The translations under genes and the position numbers were made by a program. A stretch of 64,000 nt of DNA from Carallia brachiata (taxonomy: Eukaryota; Streptophyta; Magnoliopsida; Malpighiales; Rhizophoraceae): NCBI GenBank assembly GCA_021464245.1, contig JADCRB010000019.1, positions 3,748,595 to 3,812,594 on the forward strand, written 5' to 3'. Positions 24,370-36,228 of this stretch are shown here, in pieces. The notes beneath the pieces are model-generated. The model did no database searches. It was not told the origin of the DNA and worked only from the letters and a program-made list of their open reading frames with translations. The first letter of the stretch is position 1. Every line of letters begins with the position of its first letter.

Positions 24370-24980
24370 CTAGCGGGGCCCGAGGCGCAACTCCAAGTCA
24401 AGCTCGACCTCGTCTGGTGGGCCGATGATGTTGACGTCGCTTTCTGGCTGGTTGATGCTGCCGGAATATTCTGGAAAGAGAGGCAAAATTTCGCCGGAAT
24501 GACTCCTGTGTGCTAGAAAAATTCCTCCTAGACTTAAGTATCTAGGAGGGATGAACCCTTGGCTGACTCCGTGAAACCACCAGGACCAGTATGTATGCTC
24601 CCATAGGCTACGGCTTTGATGAACGTACCGTGGAGAGACCATTGCAGTGGTAGAACTTGGGCCGGCTTCATTTGAGGGTGAAGCTGTACTGGTGAGATCT
24701 ACTATAGGAACAACAGCTGTGCTTTGGAAATACCATCTCTCAGCGCCACTGTTTCCCTATGTCTCCGATTCTGGAACCAAAAATATACATTTTTTCCTTC
24801 GACTGCCCCTAGCGGGCGAAGTCGTGAGACAAGTTGGAGAATCTGTGTAGAGTTAGGGACAATACCTCCATCGTTGTAGAAGACTTCCTCCAAAATTTGC
24901 AGTTGTGCCATGGTCGGTTGCCACCTTGTGCGAGGTGACCTTTCTTCTCCCTTGTCTTGAGGTTCTGCAACTGGTTCCAT
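24370..24980 (-). pseudogene. WUSCHEL-related homeobox (WOX) sequence captured by the gypsy element
   Basis: From ATG at 24980 (MEPVAEPQDKGEERSPR) the frame gives a plant WOX homeodomain at 24929-24753. It starts TRWQPTMAQLQILEEVF, has the expanded WOX loop, and ends in recognition helix GKNVYFWFQNRRHRE. Just after RHRE the frame must shift by one base; the next frame runs N-S-G-A-E-R-W-Y-F-Q and continues to a TAG at 24372-24370. It contains a WUS-box-like ILPLFPEY (LPLFP at 24486-24472) and a terminal EAR repressor motif LDLELRLG (24402-24382). Homeodomain, WUS-box and EAR in this order is the architecture of WUS-clade stem-cell regulators. No intron is evident. It lies in the same sense as gag-pol, between pol and the 3' LTR, so it would be carried in the element RNA. 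The frameshift makes it formally broken, and the parent gene is unknown. Confidence 0.78.
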
Positions 24981-25066
24981 CTTTCTTGCACAGAGGAGCA
25001 AAGGTCTTGGTATGTGGTGAAGATCGGTTGAGACTGATGCTGAGTTTCAGATCAAACCCTCCGTCG

Positions 25067-25074
25067 TTTTATAT
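25067..25074 (-). promoter_or_regulatory. TATA-like box upstream of the captured homeobox frame
   Basis: ATATAAAA on the minus strand, about 90 bases before the ATG at 24980, followed by a leader of non-element appearance. It suggests that promoter-proximal sequence may have been captured with the coding region. Alternatively it is chance in AT-rich DNA. Confidence 0.35.
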
Positions 25075-25320
25075 TTTTGGGCCGTTCACAGTTTATACTC
25101 ATGCGGGCCAGGAGTTGGATTGGATTTTGAACTTGGGTTCTGGACTATATTTGGGACTTGGAATTTTTGGGTTTTGGGCTTTGGATTGGTTTTGGGTCGA
25201 GTGTTTGAGTTTTGGAATTGGATTTTTGGATTTGGGTTGAGTGTTTGGGTTTTGACTCTGAATTGGGCTCAAGTGTTTGGGTTTGGACTTTCGCTTGGTC
25301 TTTCAGATCGGGACTTCGCA

Positions 25321-25452
<132 letters not shown>

Positions 25453-25456
25453 ATAT

Positions 25457-26600
25457 TTACACATAATACTGTTTCAGAAATTTACCATTGATTGGGCCGA
25501 TTCGGACGCCTTCTTGGTCTGACAGCATGTAAGCGTTGTGAGTGTAGGCCTCCTGCACTAAGTATGGCCCGTCCCATTTGGAAGTAAGCTTGTCACCAGG
25601 CCGATGCTTCATGTTGATGGGCCGTCGCACTGCAAGAACAAGGTCTCCAACTTGAAAAGATCGAGGGCGGACCCTGCGGTTGAACGTGTTGGTGAGCCGG
25701 GCTTGGTAGCACTCAAGTTGCTGTTGTGCTTCGAGCCTCCTTTCATCGAGAGCTTCTAACTCATCCAGACGTAGGCGAGCATTCTCCTCCTGTGTGAGTC
25801 CTTCCAGAACAGCCATGCGCAGGATGGAATCTGTGTTTCCAACGGCAGTATTGCTTCGACACCGTAGACAAGTGAGTATGGCGTCGCCTGTGTTGGAGTC
25901 CGGTAAGTTGTACGATACGCCCATAATGCCTCCGGAATTCTGTCATGCCAATCTCTTTTGGATTTAGAGACTACCTTCCGCAACAGGTTGCATAAGGTCT
26001 TGTTGAATGCTTCGGCCAAGCCATTTGCTGGGGCATTGTACATGGATGACTTGTACTGCTTGAACTTGAACTTCTCGCAGAGCTTGTCGATTAAGCTGTT
26101 GTAGAACTGCTTACCATTATCAGTGATGATGAATCGAGGGACTCCATAGCGATAGATCAGCTGAGTCCGGATGAAATTGGCAACATGCTCCTTCTTTACC
26201 TCTCTAAGTGGAATGGCTTCAGCCCATTTTGAGAAGTAGTCGGTTGCTGCGAGGATGTACAGGTGACCCAGGGATGACTTTGGCAAGGGCCCCACTAAGT
26301 CGAGACCCCAAGCTTCAAAGGGCCAGGATGAGACAGTTGGATGCAGTGGCTCCGGTGGTTGATGTATGTAATTCGCATGAAATTGACAAGCTTGACAGTT
26401 TTAGCAAACTCAATTGAATCACGTACCATGGTTGGCCAGTAGTATCCCATCCTTCTGAGTTGGAAGTGCAACTTAGGCCCGATTGATGTCCGCCACAAAC
26501 ACCAGAATGTGCTTCAGTGAGAGCCTGTTTTGCCTCTTCATTGGCTAGGCAGCGAAGTAGAACTCCATCAAAAGACCTTCGATACAGAGCATCCTTGAGA
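25457..26600 (-). pseudogene. Gypsy integrase (zinc-binding, core and C-terminal regions)
   Basis: On the minus strand the HHCC zinc-binding part (VCGGHQSG, LRRMGYYWPTM, then CQACQFHA) is at about 26545-26380. The core follows, with AATDYFSKWAEA, ITDNGKQF and NGLAEAFNKTL supplying the D, D and E catalytic residues (26250-25995). The C-terminal part has NRRVRPRSFQVGDLVL, KWDGPYLVQEAY and NGKFLKQYY. The protein would insert the element cDNA. At least two frameshifts break it, near 26400 (before CQACQ) and near 25800-25870, so no single intact integrase is encoded as read. Confidence 0.85.
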
Positions 26601-26677
26601 TATATGAAGCGGGGAGCTCGTCGTTGAATTTCTGTCTTATGACGACGATCTTCGGGCAGCTTCCCGTGCTGTAGTAG

Positions 26678-28620
26678 TCAATGATTGGTTGGCGCCAATC
26701 TCGTCCTCCGCGAGACGTATAGATACAGCGTTGGCTGCTGTAGTTTCTTCATCATCCTTTGTGGCACTATCCATTTCTGGCATACGGCAACAACTGTAGC
26801 CTGGATTTCTGACTTTGCAAGAGAAGTGGCCAGGTTAGCCAACGCGTCTGCCTGAGTGTTTTCTCGTCGAGGCACATGCTCCAAGGTGATGCTTTCAAAT
26901 TCATCCATTAGCTGTCGAGCACGTTGATGGTAAGGCGCAAGGTCCTCTTTCTTCACGTCATACAATCCTGTAAGTTGGTTGATGACGAGCTGGGAATCTC
27001 CATGGACTTCTATAGTTGGAATCTTCATATCGACAGCCATTTGAAGACCAATGATCAAAGCCTGGTATTCAGCAACATTATTTGAACATAACTCACCGAG
27101 AATGATAGCATATGGTAGTATTTGTCGTTGAGGAGTGACAAACACTATGCCGGCACCAGCACCATCACGCCTTGCTGCACCATCAAAGAACATCGTCCAT
27201 GGTGGTAGTGTCTCAATGTAAAAGACCTCTTCATCTGGAAGATCATCTGTGAACTCCCAATCTGACGGAACAGGGTGATCTGCAAGGAAGTCTGCTAGAG
27301 CTTGTCCTTTGACTGCTTTTTGAGGCACGTAGACAATGTCGTAGCTTTGTAGGATTACTGCCCACTTGGCAAGTCGTCCTGACAAGATTGGTCTGGATAA
27401 GATATATTTGACAGGATCAGCTCTGGCAATGAGACGTACCGTGTGAGCTTGCATGTAGTGCCTCAGCTTGTCAATGGCAAAGAACAGTGCTAGACATGTC
27501 TTTTCAATGGGCGAATAACTCAGCTCCGGACCGTTTAGTGTTCTGCTCAAGTAGTACAGGGCAACTTCCTTTCCCTGCTCATTTTCCTGTGCAAGCAAGG
27601 CTCCCAAAGATCTTTCCTGCGCTGCAATGTAGAGAATCAACGACTTTCCTTGAATTGGAGCACCTAGGACCGGTGGATTGGAAAGTACTTCTTTATGCTC
27701 AAAGGCTTTGCTGCAAGCTTCGTCCCACTCGAAGTTGACATCCTTCTTCATCAACCGATGGAAAGGTTGACATCTCCCAGCTAAATTGGAGATGAAACGG
27801 CGAATGTAGGCCAGCTTTCCTTGTAGACTTCGCAGCTCGTGCAGGTTTTTAGGTTCAGGCATCTTTTGAATTGCCTCAACCTTTGACTGATCAACTTCGA
27901 TTCCACGATGGCGCACCACGAACCCAAGAAACTTTCCTGATGTGACACCGAATGCGCACTTGAGAGGGTTCATTTTGAGCTGATGCCTCCGAAGTCTTTC
28001 GAACACTGTCTTGAGATCCTCGAGGTGGTCTTTGCGCTTCTTAGTCTTTACAACTAAGTCATCAACATAACATTCTACAATCTTGTGCAGCATGTCATCA
28101 AAAATTTTTTGCATAGCACGTTGATAAGTGGCGCCAGCATTTTTCAATCCAAACGGCATAACTTTGTAGCAGTATATACCTTTTGGGGTGCGGAATGCTG
28201 TCAACTCCTCGTCTTCTGGTGCCATTCTGATTTGGTTATAGCCTGAAGAACCATCCATGAAGACAATGCTTCGTGACCCGTTGTTGCATCGACTGTGATC
28301 TCCGTTATGGGCAATGGAAAGTCATCTTTCGGGCAGGCCTTGTTAAGATCTCGAAAATCAAACATACCCTCAACTGTCCATTCTTCTTTCTTACCGGGAC
28401 AATGTTGGCAATCCACGTTGGGTAGGTGACCTCTCGGATGAAGCCAGCATTGATCAGCTTGTTCACCTCCTCCTCGATTTGTGGAATGAGTTCCGGGCGG
28501 AACCGTCGTTGTGGCTGCTTGACAGAACGACACCCTTCTTTACTGCTAGACGATGCACCGCAATTTTGGGTCAAGTCCAGGCATTTCTTTGTAACTCCAT
28601 GCGAACACGTCCCTGTATTG
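26678..28620 (-). pseudogene. Gypsy reverse transcriptase with two RNase H domains
   Basis: The largest open frame (28258-26678, 526 codons) begins inside RT at MDGSSGYNQIRM. It carries MPFGLKNAGATYQRAM, the catalytic YVDD (YVDDLVVKT), then the first RNase H (GALLAQENEQGKEVALYYLS). A second archaeal-type RNase H follows (MFFDGAARRDGAGAGIVF, GDSQLVINQL, HVPRRENTQADALANLA). The RT N-terminus lies upstream in other frames at 28574-28305 (RPELIPQIEEEVNKLI, VPVRKKNGQLRVC) and 28533-28201 (DFRDLNKACPKDDFPLP). This region therefore has at least two frameshifts. The dual RNase H places the element in the Tat lineage. All catalytic residues I can place are intact. Confidence 0.9.
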
Positions 28621-28961
28621 ACTTAATACCTGAACATATTCTTGCTCTTCTTCTGCAGTAAGTAAAGCACTTACAAATGTAGGTCGAGGATCTTCCGGAG
28701 AGCCAAGATTGACCTCCTTGAGTTCATCAACAGTTGCTTGGCCACCATCTTCAAGTTCCGGGGGAGCCTCCTTCACTTCACCATCTGATGAGTCGGACTC
28801 AGCCTCCTCGCTAATTGTGACATGAAATGAGCCTCTGACTTCACCTTCTTTGTTTGACTGGATAAGCCTGTCTTGTTTGGTGGTGGTGGTGATGGCACGT
28901 GCATCAGCTGCTCGGCTTCGGCTCTTTAGCGTGATCCGCACAGGTGACTTCTCCTGATAGC

Positions 28962-29935
28962 CTAAGCCAGGTCGGGACTGTGATGTTTGAGAAGCGGCGC
29001 CATGTGTGGACGGCAGCGTACCCATTGTGCTCGGGTTTGAAAGTCATAGCCCGCCTTTGCCAAAAGCTTGTATGCATTAGGATCAAATCCTTCATGTGTT
29101 CTTCTTTCTGGAAGTGAGCCGCCTTCGACTGCCCCCGTGTGTGGTTTGACGAAGCCTTTTAATGGTTTTGAAGACAAAACCGGCTCAATCTTTGGTATCG
29201 GCAGAGTGTAAGTCTCCTTCAGGTTGTGCAGCTCCTTTGTTTTGGGTTGGCTATGACCTTGCTCCTGTTTAAGATCAATACAATAAGAGAAAGGGGGTTG
29301 ACCTTCTGAGCGTCGTGACTTCGGCACATAGCGTAGGACTGGAGTGGAGCTTGAAGATGCAACATCCTTCGGACGAAGTTCAGCAGGCTGTGGCAGCTTT
29401 TCATTTGTTGGAGCCTGGGGTTGGGCATTGGCAGGTTCTTCGACAGCTTTTCCCTTTTTGTGGATGCCCCCAGTCCAAGTAGCTTTTGACGGAATGATCT
29501 CCGGATTGTCTGTGTCAGTGTAGAAGACTGCATCCGCCAAATGTGATTCAGCATCATCGAACGGCTTTAAGTCAGCATTGACCTTTTGAACGCCACCATT
29601 GTAGTACTTGAAGCACTGATGCAGGCTTGAGAGCACAACTCCATTTCCATGAATCCACGGTCGTCCTAGCAACATCTTATATGTGGTACGTGCATCAATC
29701 ACGTGAAATAGAGTGCTAGAAGTGAGATTACCGATAGTTAGCTCCAAGCGAATCATCCCAATTGCTTTCTGTCCTCCTTGATTAAAGCCATGAATCATCA
29801 AGCGGCTGTCTGATAATTCATCAATGCCGATGCCGAGCTCCTTTATGGTGGATTTTGGGATAATATTGACTGCTGAGCCATCGTCGATCAGAATACGTCG
29901 ACCTTCTGTTCTTTCACATAGCCTGATACATACAG
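28962..29935 (-). pseudogene. Gypsy aspartic protease and linker to RT
   Basis: The active-site motif ILIDDGSAVNIIP is at about 29900-29860 on the minus strand. It is followed by the 279-codon frame 29801-28962 with IHGFNQGGQKAIG, FHVIDARTTYKMLLGRPWIH and a long Pro/Ser/Lys-rich linker. The LLGRPWIH segment is characteristic of plant gypsy proteases, which process the Gag-Pol polyprotein. The linker frame closes at 28962 and resumes in another frame (29025-28546), so the polyprotein is interrupted here too. Confidence 0.8.
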
Positions 29936-30149
29936 CGGCCGATTGTGGGGTTTGGACCCCAGCAGGAGATCCTCATCTGAAAATGAGATAGCAGAGTAAC
30001 ATCCGACGTGATTTTGGTCCGCCTGTTGCTCCGCTGAGTTAGATCATTTGATGGCTGTGATTCAGCTGAGGTCTGGAGAGTATTGCTGACTTGATTTTGC
30101 CACACTTCTGTTGATTGCAAAGCTATAAACAGCTGAGGGTTAGCGAGAA

Positions 30150-31934
30150 GGGTTTGGAGAGCTTCATATACCTTCTCCGTTGTCGACTTTTTGTTGTCGA
30201 GCGGCTCCTCCTTACGGTGTGTCACTCTTCTGATGGTTTTGAAGTGATGGTGGTCTGGTTTGCCGAGGTTATGCCTTCCTGGTCCAGAATGATTTTATTC
30301 TGGCTTTTGAGCTTCATGATTAGCTCCTTCAGGACGAAACACTTCTCGGTTGGATGACTTACTATCCGGTGATATTTGCAGAATCTGGATCGCTGACTCG
30401 ATCCTTTTCATTCGGCCGCTTGCACTCTGGGAGTTCGATCAGCTTCGCCTCCAAGAGTTGTTCAAGAATGTCGGGGACGTCTGAGTCGGGGAATGGATAC
30501 TGCTTCTGCTCCAACTCTCGCAATGTCACCTTCCGCCTTTCCTGTTGTTTTGGCTGAGTTATTTGGGTCGGAGGATTTACCTTAGCTTTGGCGCCCACTT
30601 TTACTGGTGCGGCTTCAACAGTCATCACTTCTTTCCTTTTCCGGAGCTGTTGGGTTTCTTAATCTCCCTTCTGCCCCCTTGCTGGTCCAACTGGATGGGA
30701 ACCGTGCCTCCGGAAGTCTGGATGCTTATCTCCATATCATGTGCGCGGGTCGCCATTCTTCGAAAGTTCGGGGTTTGACACCCTGCAGGATGTATAACAG
30801 CTCCCAATGCATTCCCTGGATGCACATCTCACGGCAGAAGTCTCCGTCAGGCGATCTTTGCAGTCCAAGCTGAGGGCACGCCATCTGTTGATGTATTCGA
30901 CAACGGGCTCTCCTTTCTTTGTTTGGTGCTGGTAAGCTCCATCATACTTACCGTCCTTCGAGTGCTGAAAAATCTGTTGAGGAACTCTCGTTGTAGCTGT
31001 TCCCAACTGTCGATCGATTCTGGTTCAAGATTTATGAACCAGGTGAAAGCGGTCTCCCTGAGTGAACGAACAAACTGCTTCACCAAGAGATCTCCATAAG
31101 TCCCTGCGTTGTTGCAGGTTTCAACGAAGTGGGCGATGTGCTGTTTGGGATCGCCTCGTCCGTCGAATTGTTGAAATTTGGGCGGCTGGTGTAGCCCAAG
31201 GGCATGTTGAGACTTTCGATCCGTCTGGTGTACGGTTTGACGTACATCTGTGATCCTTGGAAGGATGTAGCTTGTTGCAGTCGGATCGTATTGGCTATCA
31301 TTTCCTGCAATTGTTGAACAGATAGCGAAGCTACAGAATTTGAGGGTGGCAGCTGTGTAGAACTACCTGGTCGCTTTTCTGCAGGGAAGACGTCGGCTGG
31401 TGTGGCTTCTGGAGTGAAACCGGGTGGATATGGTTGCTCCTCGCGGATTTCGGGATCAACTTGGATCGGGGCTTTTCCTTGAGAGCTGCGATCTGTTGAT
31501 CTTTTTCCTCACGACTCTGATCAGCTGTAAAATTTTGTTCTCCAATTCTGAAATCCTATTTTATCTGTGCTGGTTGTGTTGGTCATCATGACGGCAACAG
31601 ATGAGGCTCCGGGAAAGACTGGGGGAGAAAACTCTTCTGATTCTTCTGTGTGATCTCTCAGAATGAGTTGGATTGTTGAGCAGGTTTCGTCGTTGCCCCC
31701 GACTTCGATCGGGGTGGGTGATCGACTCCTCCATGCGGCAAGAGAGTCAGGGGAGAGATCCTGTTGTGCGAGCTGTGGACTCTCCATTTCGACATTTTGT
31801 CGGGTTTGGACGGCAAGAAATTGTGTCCGTCCCCGGGTTTCTGGACCTGCGTACCCAGGTAGGGTAGTTGATGCAGGCAATGGAGCCGTTGCCTTCTTTT
31901 TTGTGGCAGCAGTTGTACTCCTTTTCGGTGCCAT
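30150..31934 (-). pseudogene. Gypsy gag, frameshifted
   Basis: The presumed start is ATG at 31934 (MAPKRSTTAATKKKA), 198 bases downstream of the 5' LTR. The first frame closes at 31521. The conserved capsid (retrotrans_gag) part is spread over other frames: PYTRRIESLNMPLGY (about 31240), FDGRGDPKQHIAHF and NNAGTYGDLL (31170-31090), VKQFVRSLRETAFTWFINLE, EFLNRFFSTRRTVSM (31086-30930) and [18 protein letters not shown] (30910-30850). Gag forms the particle that packages element RNA. At least four frame changes are needed to read it through, so this copy cannot make an intact Gag. Confidence 0.8.
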
Positions 31935-32108
31935 TTGATGTGCTGAACACCTGTAAAATTTTTTTTTTTTTTTACTTTTACTTTTTACTTTTTTTTACTT
32001 TTTACTTTTACTTTTTTTTTACTTTTTTTTTTTTTTTTTACTTTTTACTCTCGGCTCCCCTTTTACCTCTTTTTTTTTTTTTAGGAACAAGAGATGGGAG
32101 GTGAAGAT

Positions 32109-32126
32109 GTCCCACCGAGCGTGCCA
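32109..32126 (-). other. Putative primer-binding site
   Basis: TGGCACGCTCGGTGGGAC on the minus strand begins six bases inside the 5' LTR edge, with the TGG expected opposite a tRNA CCA end. The priming tRNA was not identified. Confidence 0.55.
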
Positions 32127-32132
32127 AAAATT

Positions 32133-32768
32133 TGTAAAGCGTAAATTTCGAGTCTAAAACAATTAAACTCGAAAATACAAAAATAAATTACAAATAAAAA
32201 TTGTAAAGTAAAAGAAAATTTACGTGGGGTCGATCTCCGTAGATCCTCCGATTAGTGTTAGTGCTTTTTTGACTCCGTCAAGGGCTGCACGAGCTTGATC
32301 TGGACAGAAATAATTTCCACCGCTTTTTCTTGAACTGGATAGACTGAAACTTGTCTGATTTGGATGTTTTGACTACGTTTAGGAACCGTAGAGACTCGAT
32401 CTGAGCTGATCTGACTTAATTTCACCGAGGGTCGAATGGACTTGTTCTCGGATGAGTTGCCTGGATTTTGCTGAGGGCCGTATGAGACTTAATCCCAGCC
32501 GGATTTGTAATATTTCGATTTTTTTTTTTTTACTATCTCTCTTTTTTTTTCTTTTTTTTTCTTTTTTCTTTTTTTTTTTTTTTTTTCGCCGCTGCTGCGC
32601 TTCTTTTCTTTTTCTTCTTCTTTTCTCTTTGCTGGCTTGTTTTTTCAATTGGGGGGAGGCCAATTTATAGGCCTCCCCCTGCCTGCCACCAACCATTTGG
32701 TTGGTGGCAGTTAATGAGGTTGGCAGCTGCCAACCATTTTTTTTTTTTTTTTTAATTATTTGTTTACA
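32133..32768 (-). repeat. 5' LTR of the gypsy element
   Basis: 636 bases, matching 22808-23434 with a few indels and substitutions, mostly within T-rich tracts. The TATAAA at 32669-32664 on the minus strand would start element transcription. An adjacent ctccccc palindrome and a T/C-rich tract follow. Confidence 0.93.
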
Positions 32769-33359
32769 ATCTTATTTTTTTTAATTCTCTAACTTTTAAA
32801 TTATCAGCTCTAAAAGACAAAAAAAAAAAAAAAAAGAAAGAAAGAAAGAATGTACATTCAAAAAGACATTATATGCAATCAGTTATCAACAATTGAATAT
32901 AAACCCGTTACAAATTGTTTGTGTCTATTACATGCTATATCATGCTCGTTGCGCATTAAATATTTTTGAACAAAAATTAAAAATAAAAAATATATAATTT
33001 TTTTATTGCTCTTCTGTATAGAGACCGGCAAAAATTTAAAATATCGGTCCCCGTACCTTTTTTGTTGGAATTAACATCGCCGTACCGTATTATGGAAGGA
33101 CTCAAAAAACAAGGCTATCGTAGTGTAATCAGATGGTGAGAAATTAAATAAATAATAGATAAAAAAATAAATAAAAAATAATATAGTAATAATAATATTA
33201 TAATTAATAAAAAGTAATTATTAAAAAAATTATAGAAAAAAAAATAAATAGTAATTTATGAAAGAAAAAATAAAAGATAGTTGTTTAAATTGATAAAATA
33301 AATAAATAAAAAATAAATAATTTTTTTATTTTCTTTTCTTTTTCAATAAAAATTTGTGG

Positions 33360-34580
33360 CAGGGACAAGTTATATATCAAATTAATAATTTTTTATTTTG
33401 TCAAATGTAGGTTAATAATTTAAAAAAGGTTCAATAAGAGTTACTTCCATTAGCAAAAGTTTACGCGTGAGTCAGTTAATTTATTTCCGTCAAATATTCC
33501 GTTATTTAATAAGATATAAGTTAAAATAGTAATATGAGTCATCTAAATTTATTTATGTAGAAAAAAAAAGTTTACTCTCTTCGTGATTAGATTTTGTCTC
33601 TTTCTCTCTCTACGTAAGACAAACATCATTCCTTCTTCTCTGTTTTTGCTTTTCTTTTTTTCTCATATCAAACTCATTCACCTTGGATCCACCATCCAAC
33701 CTCCACCAATTAAATCTCTAACAACGCCACCCAAAACTCCACCACTTCAGCCACCACTTTCTTCCACCAGCCACCACCAACACTGTGGCCATGTATTTGG
33801 TTATGAGTTACGTCTCCTCCATCACCTTGAAGGGCATAGATGGCGTCGGGTTAGAATGTTGGGCTTGGCCTTTCGTCAAACAGGACTCGTGCACCATGAC
33901 GAGCTCGTCCATACACGAGATAAATCTTATGGATTACAGATTTTACTCTTTAATTATATATCTTTATTGGCTGAGAGAATTTTATGAATTTTCAATACAA
34001 AAATCGAGGGCAAGGTTAGAGATTTTTCTTTAATTGGTCAAGGTAAAAGACTAATTGCTATTTATTTTTGGTTTGAAATAGTTCTGCTGATATATATATA
34101 TATATATATATATATTTTGGGCAACAAGTGCCGCATTAGCTGCGGCTTGGTGGAAGAGAGTAGTAATTGAACTGAGCTAGTTTGGGTGGCGGTGGTGGGG
34201 TTTGGGGTGGTGGGTTCAAAGTATAAATGACTTTTGATGAGGGAGAGAGAAAGAGAAGGGAAGGTGAAGAAAACGAAAATTTGAGCTTAACTGAAGAGTG
34301 AGAAAAGAATAAGGATGAGACATAAGGGTTTTGGACATATTAGACAAAAAAAATGTCCCAATGAGGGGGCAGAAAGTTTTTTTCCACGTAATAGATTTTT
34401 ACTGACTTATAGTGTCATCTCAGTCTATATATTATTAGATAATGAAATATTTGACGAAAATAAAGTAATTGGTCTGCGCATGAATTTTTATTAACGAAAG
34501 TGATTTACATTAAATTTTTTTTAAATTACTGACCTATATTTGATACAATTAAAAGATATGATATAGAACTTATCATCTAT
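33360..34580. mobile_element. Fold-back/MULE-like element with ~0.4-0.5 kb inverted arms
   Basis: The reverse complement of about 34100-34580 aligns, with divergence, to 33363-33785. Shared ordered blocks include gacaagttatatatcaaatt versus gataagttctatatcatatc, tgtcaaatgtaggttaataa versus tatcaaatataggtcagtaa, and ttccgtcaaatatt versus tttcgtcaaatatt. Clusters of cacc/cca repeats (33680-33780 versus 34185-34215) follow. The ~300-base centre (33785-34095) is noticeably richer in G+C at 33785-33930 and ends in a (TA)n microsatellite. No transposase is present. The ORFs at 33583-33987 and 33785-34033 fall across an arm and the centre and match nothing I know. Confidence 0.65.
34089..34116. repeat. 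(TA)n microsatellite
   Basis: About 14 uninterrupted TA units at the centre of the fold-back element. Confidence 0.95.
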
Positions 34581-34599
34581 AATAAGCCCATTAGTTAAT

Positions 34600-36060
34600 T
34601 TTAGTAAATTGTAATTTGACAAAATGACAAAACTGAAAATCGAGCCTCCGCAAGCTCATACCTCTAACTCTAACGGTTGACTCGGCAAAATTACCACGCT
34701 ATAGACTTTGCAGATCAAAGTTTGAATCCTAAATTAAACTGCAATGAGGCAATTTTTTGTTGATTGCCACATCCAACTTTATTAGAGTAAGATTACATTT
34801 AAATAATAATAAATAATAATACAGTTTTATTTAATAATATTTGACAATTTATTAATCTTGTGGAAGAATAAAAATTTTCTTAAGATTAAAACGAGGGAAG
34901 GATAGTGAATGAAGGTATTGCGATCAAACATTGGGATAATCTCAATCAACTATAAGGATACTGGATATCATCGCCATTTATTCAATTATCAACAGAATTA
35001 ATGGCGAATTCTCAACTCACACCTCTCCATCTGTCCTGAAAAATATAAGTTTCCTTACATTGGTATATTCCTTACAATCTTTGGGTTGTGAAGAAAAAAT
35101 AAGAGAGAAATAAAACAATGAATAGATGAGAGAAACATGGATGAAAAGGTATAGATGAATGAAAAATGGAAGAGAAGAAATACGTTTATCATCTTTGTGT
35201 TTGGAAGAAGATAATAAAGAGAAGAAAACAAAATTTTTTATTTGGAAAGCAGTAGAAAACAAAATTAAAAGAAATATTTAAGCTATAATATCACTAAGGG
35301 ACACTTTAGTATTCAATAATTTAGATTTTTTTTTAAAAGTTTTTAGTAATTTTGTTAGTCAAGGGACACCATAATAGTATTTATTATCAATTTCTCCTTA
35401 CACTAAAATTGATCGGTATCGATAAAAAAAATTTAAGATGAATAAACTATTATTCTATTAATTAAGCGAGAGACATAATAATTTCTCTTTCAAAATGAGA
35501 GGCATGAGTTTAATGATTTTGAAGGAAAATTTTTGAAATTATATATATATATACTTTCTTCTCCCTGCCTAAAAAATATAATCGAAAAGAGACTCTCTCC
35601 ATATCACTTTCTTCGCTCAATTTCTTTTCCTCTCTCACAAACCATACTTATTATACTTTTTTTTTTGTAAATATACTACATACATGATCTTGTATTATAT
35701 GTATCTAATTTATTATTATTTATTTCAATTGAACATCAACCTAAAATTTTATTTTCGTTCAGGTTTGACTACATTTGACATTGAGTGAATTCAATTTTAA
35801 AAAATTTCATCACTTACAAACAAACTAAAAACAACACAATTGAGTTATAAAGATTTCACAGTTTTTACGTGACTGTCTTTTCAGGGGCATCCTAAATTTT
35901 AAAATTTAAAATTTTCATTTTTCAAAAATATTGAGTTTTAATTTTAAAGAAGTAGTATAAAGTTTATAAAAATTAAGAAAATTATTTCAGACCTTCTAAT
36001 GATAAAAAAAAAAAAAAACATCAAATCTTACCTCCATCAATTAAGAACCAGAGCATTGTT
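34600..36060. other. AT-rich intergenic DNA, no supported gene
   Basis: A tRNA-like SINE head may lie at about 34660-34740 (gttgactcggcaaaattacc, then caaagtttgaatcct). The open frame at 35017-35262 (minus) is low-complexity. Nothing else stands out. Confidence 0.5.
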
Positions 36061-36101
36061 ATATTTTTAAAAGAAAATATGTTAAAAAAAAATACACAAA
36101 C

Positions 36102-36228
36102 ACAATTAGTTAAATTTAATATGTAACCGATTGGATTACAAATATAATTAAATATAAGAAAAAAATTTCTTCTTATATTTAATTATACTTATAATTTAAT
36201 TAATTACACATTAAATCTAATTAATTGT
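36102..36228. repeat. Palindromic MITE-like hairpin in the CER2-like promoter
   Basis: The arms acaattagttaaatttaata...taattaaatataagaa and ttcttatatttaattata...aattaattgt are near-complementary and meet at about 36164 with almost no loop. It lies ~280 bases upstream of the CER2-like ATG and ~125 upstream of its TATA-like box. Confidence 0.65.

Noticed and set aside
33583..33987. 134-codon frame with a Pro/His-rich middle
   Set aside because: Spans one arm and part of the core of the fold-back element; no recognisable family.
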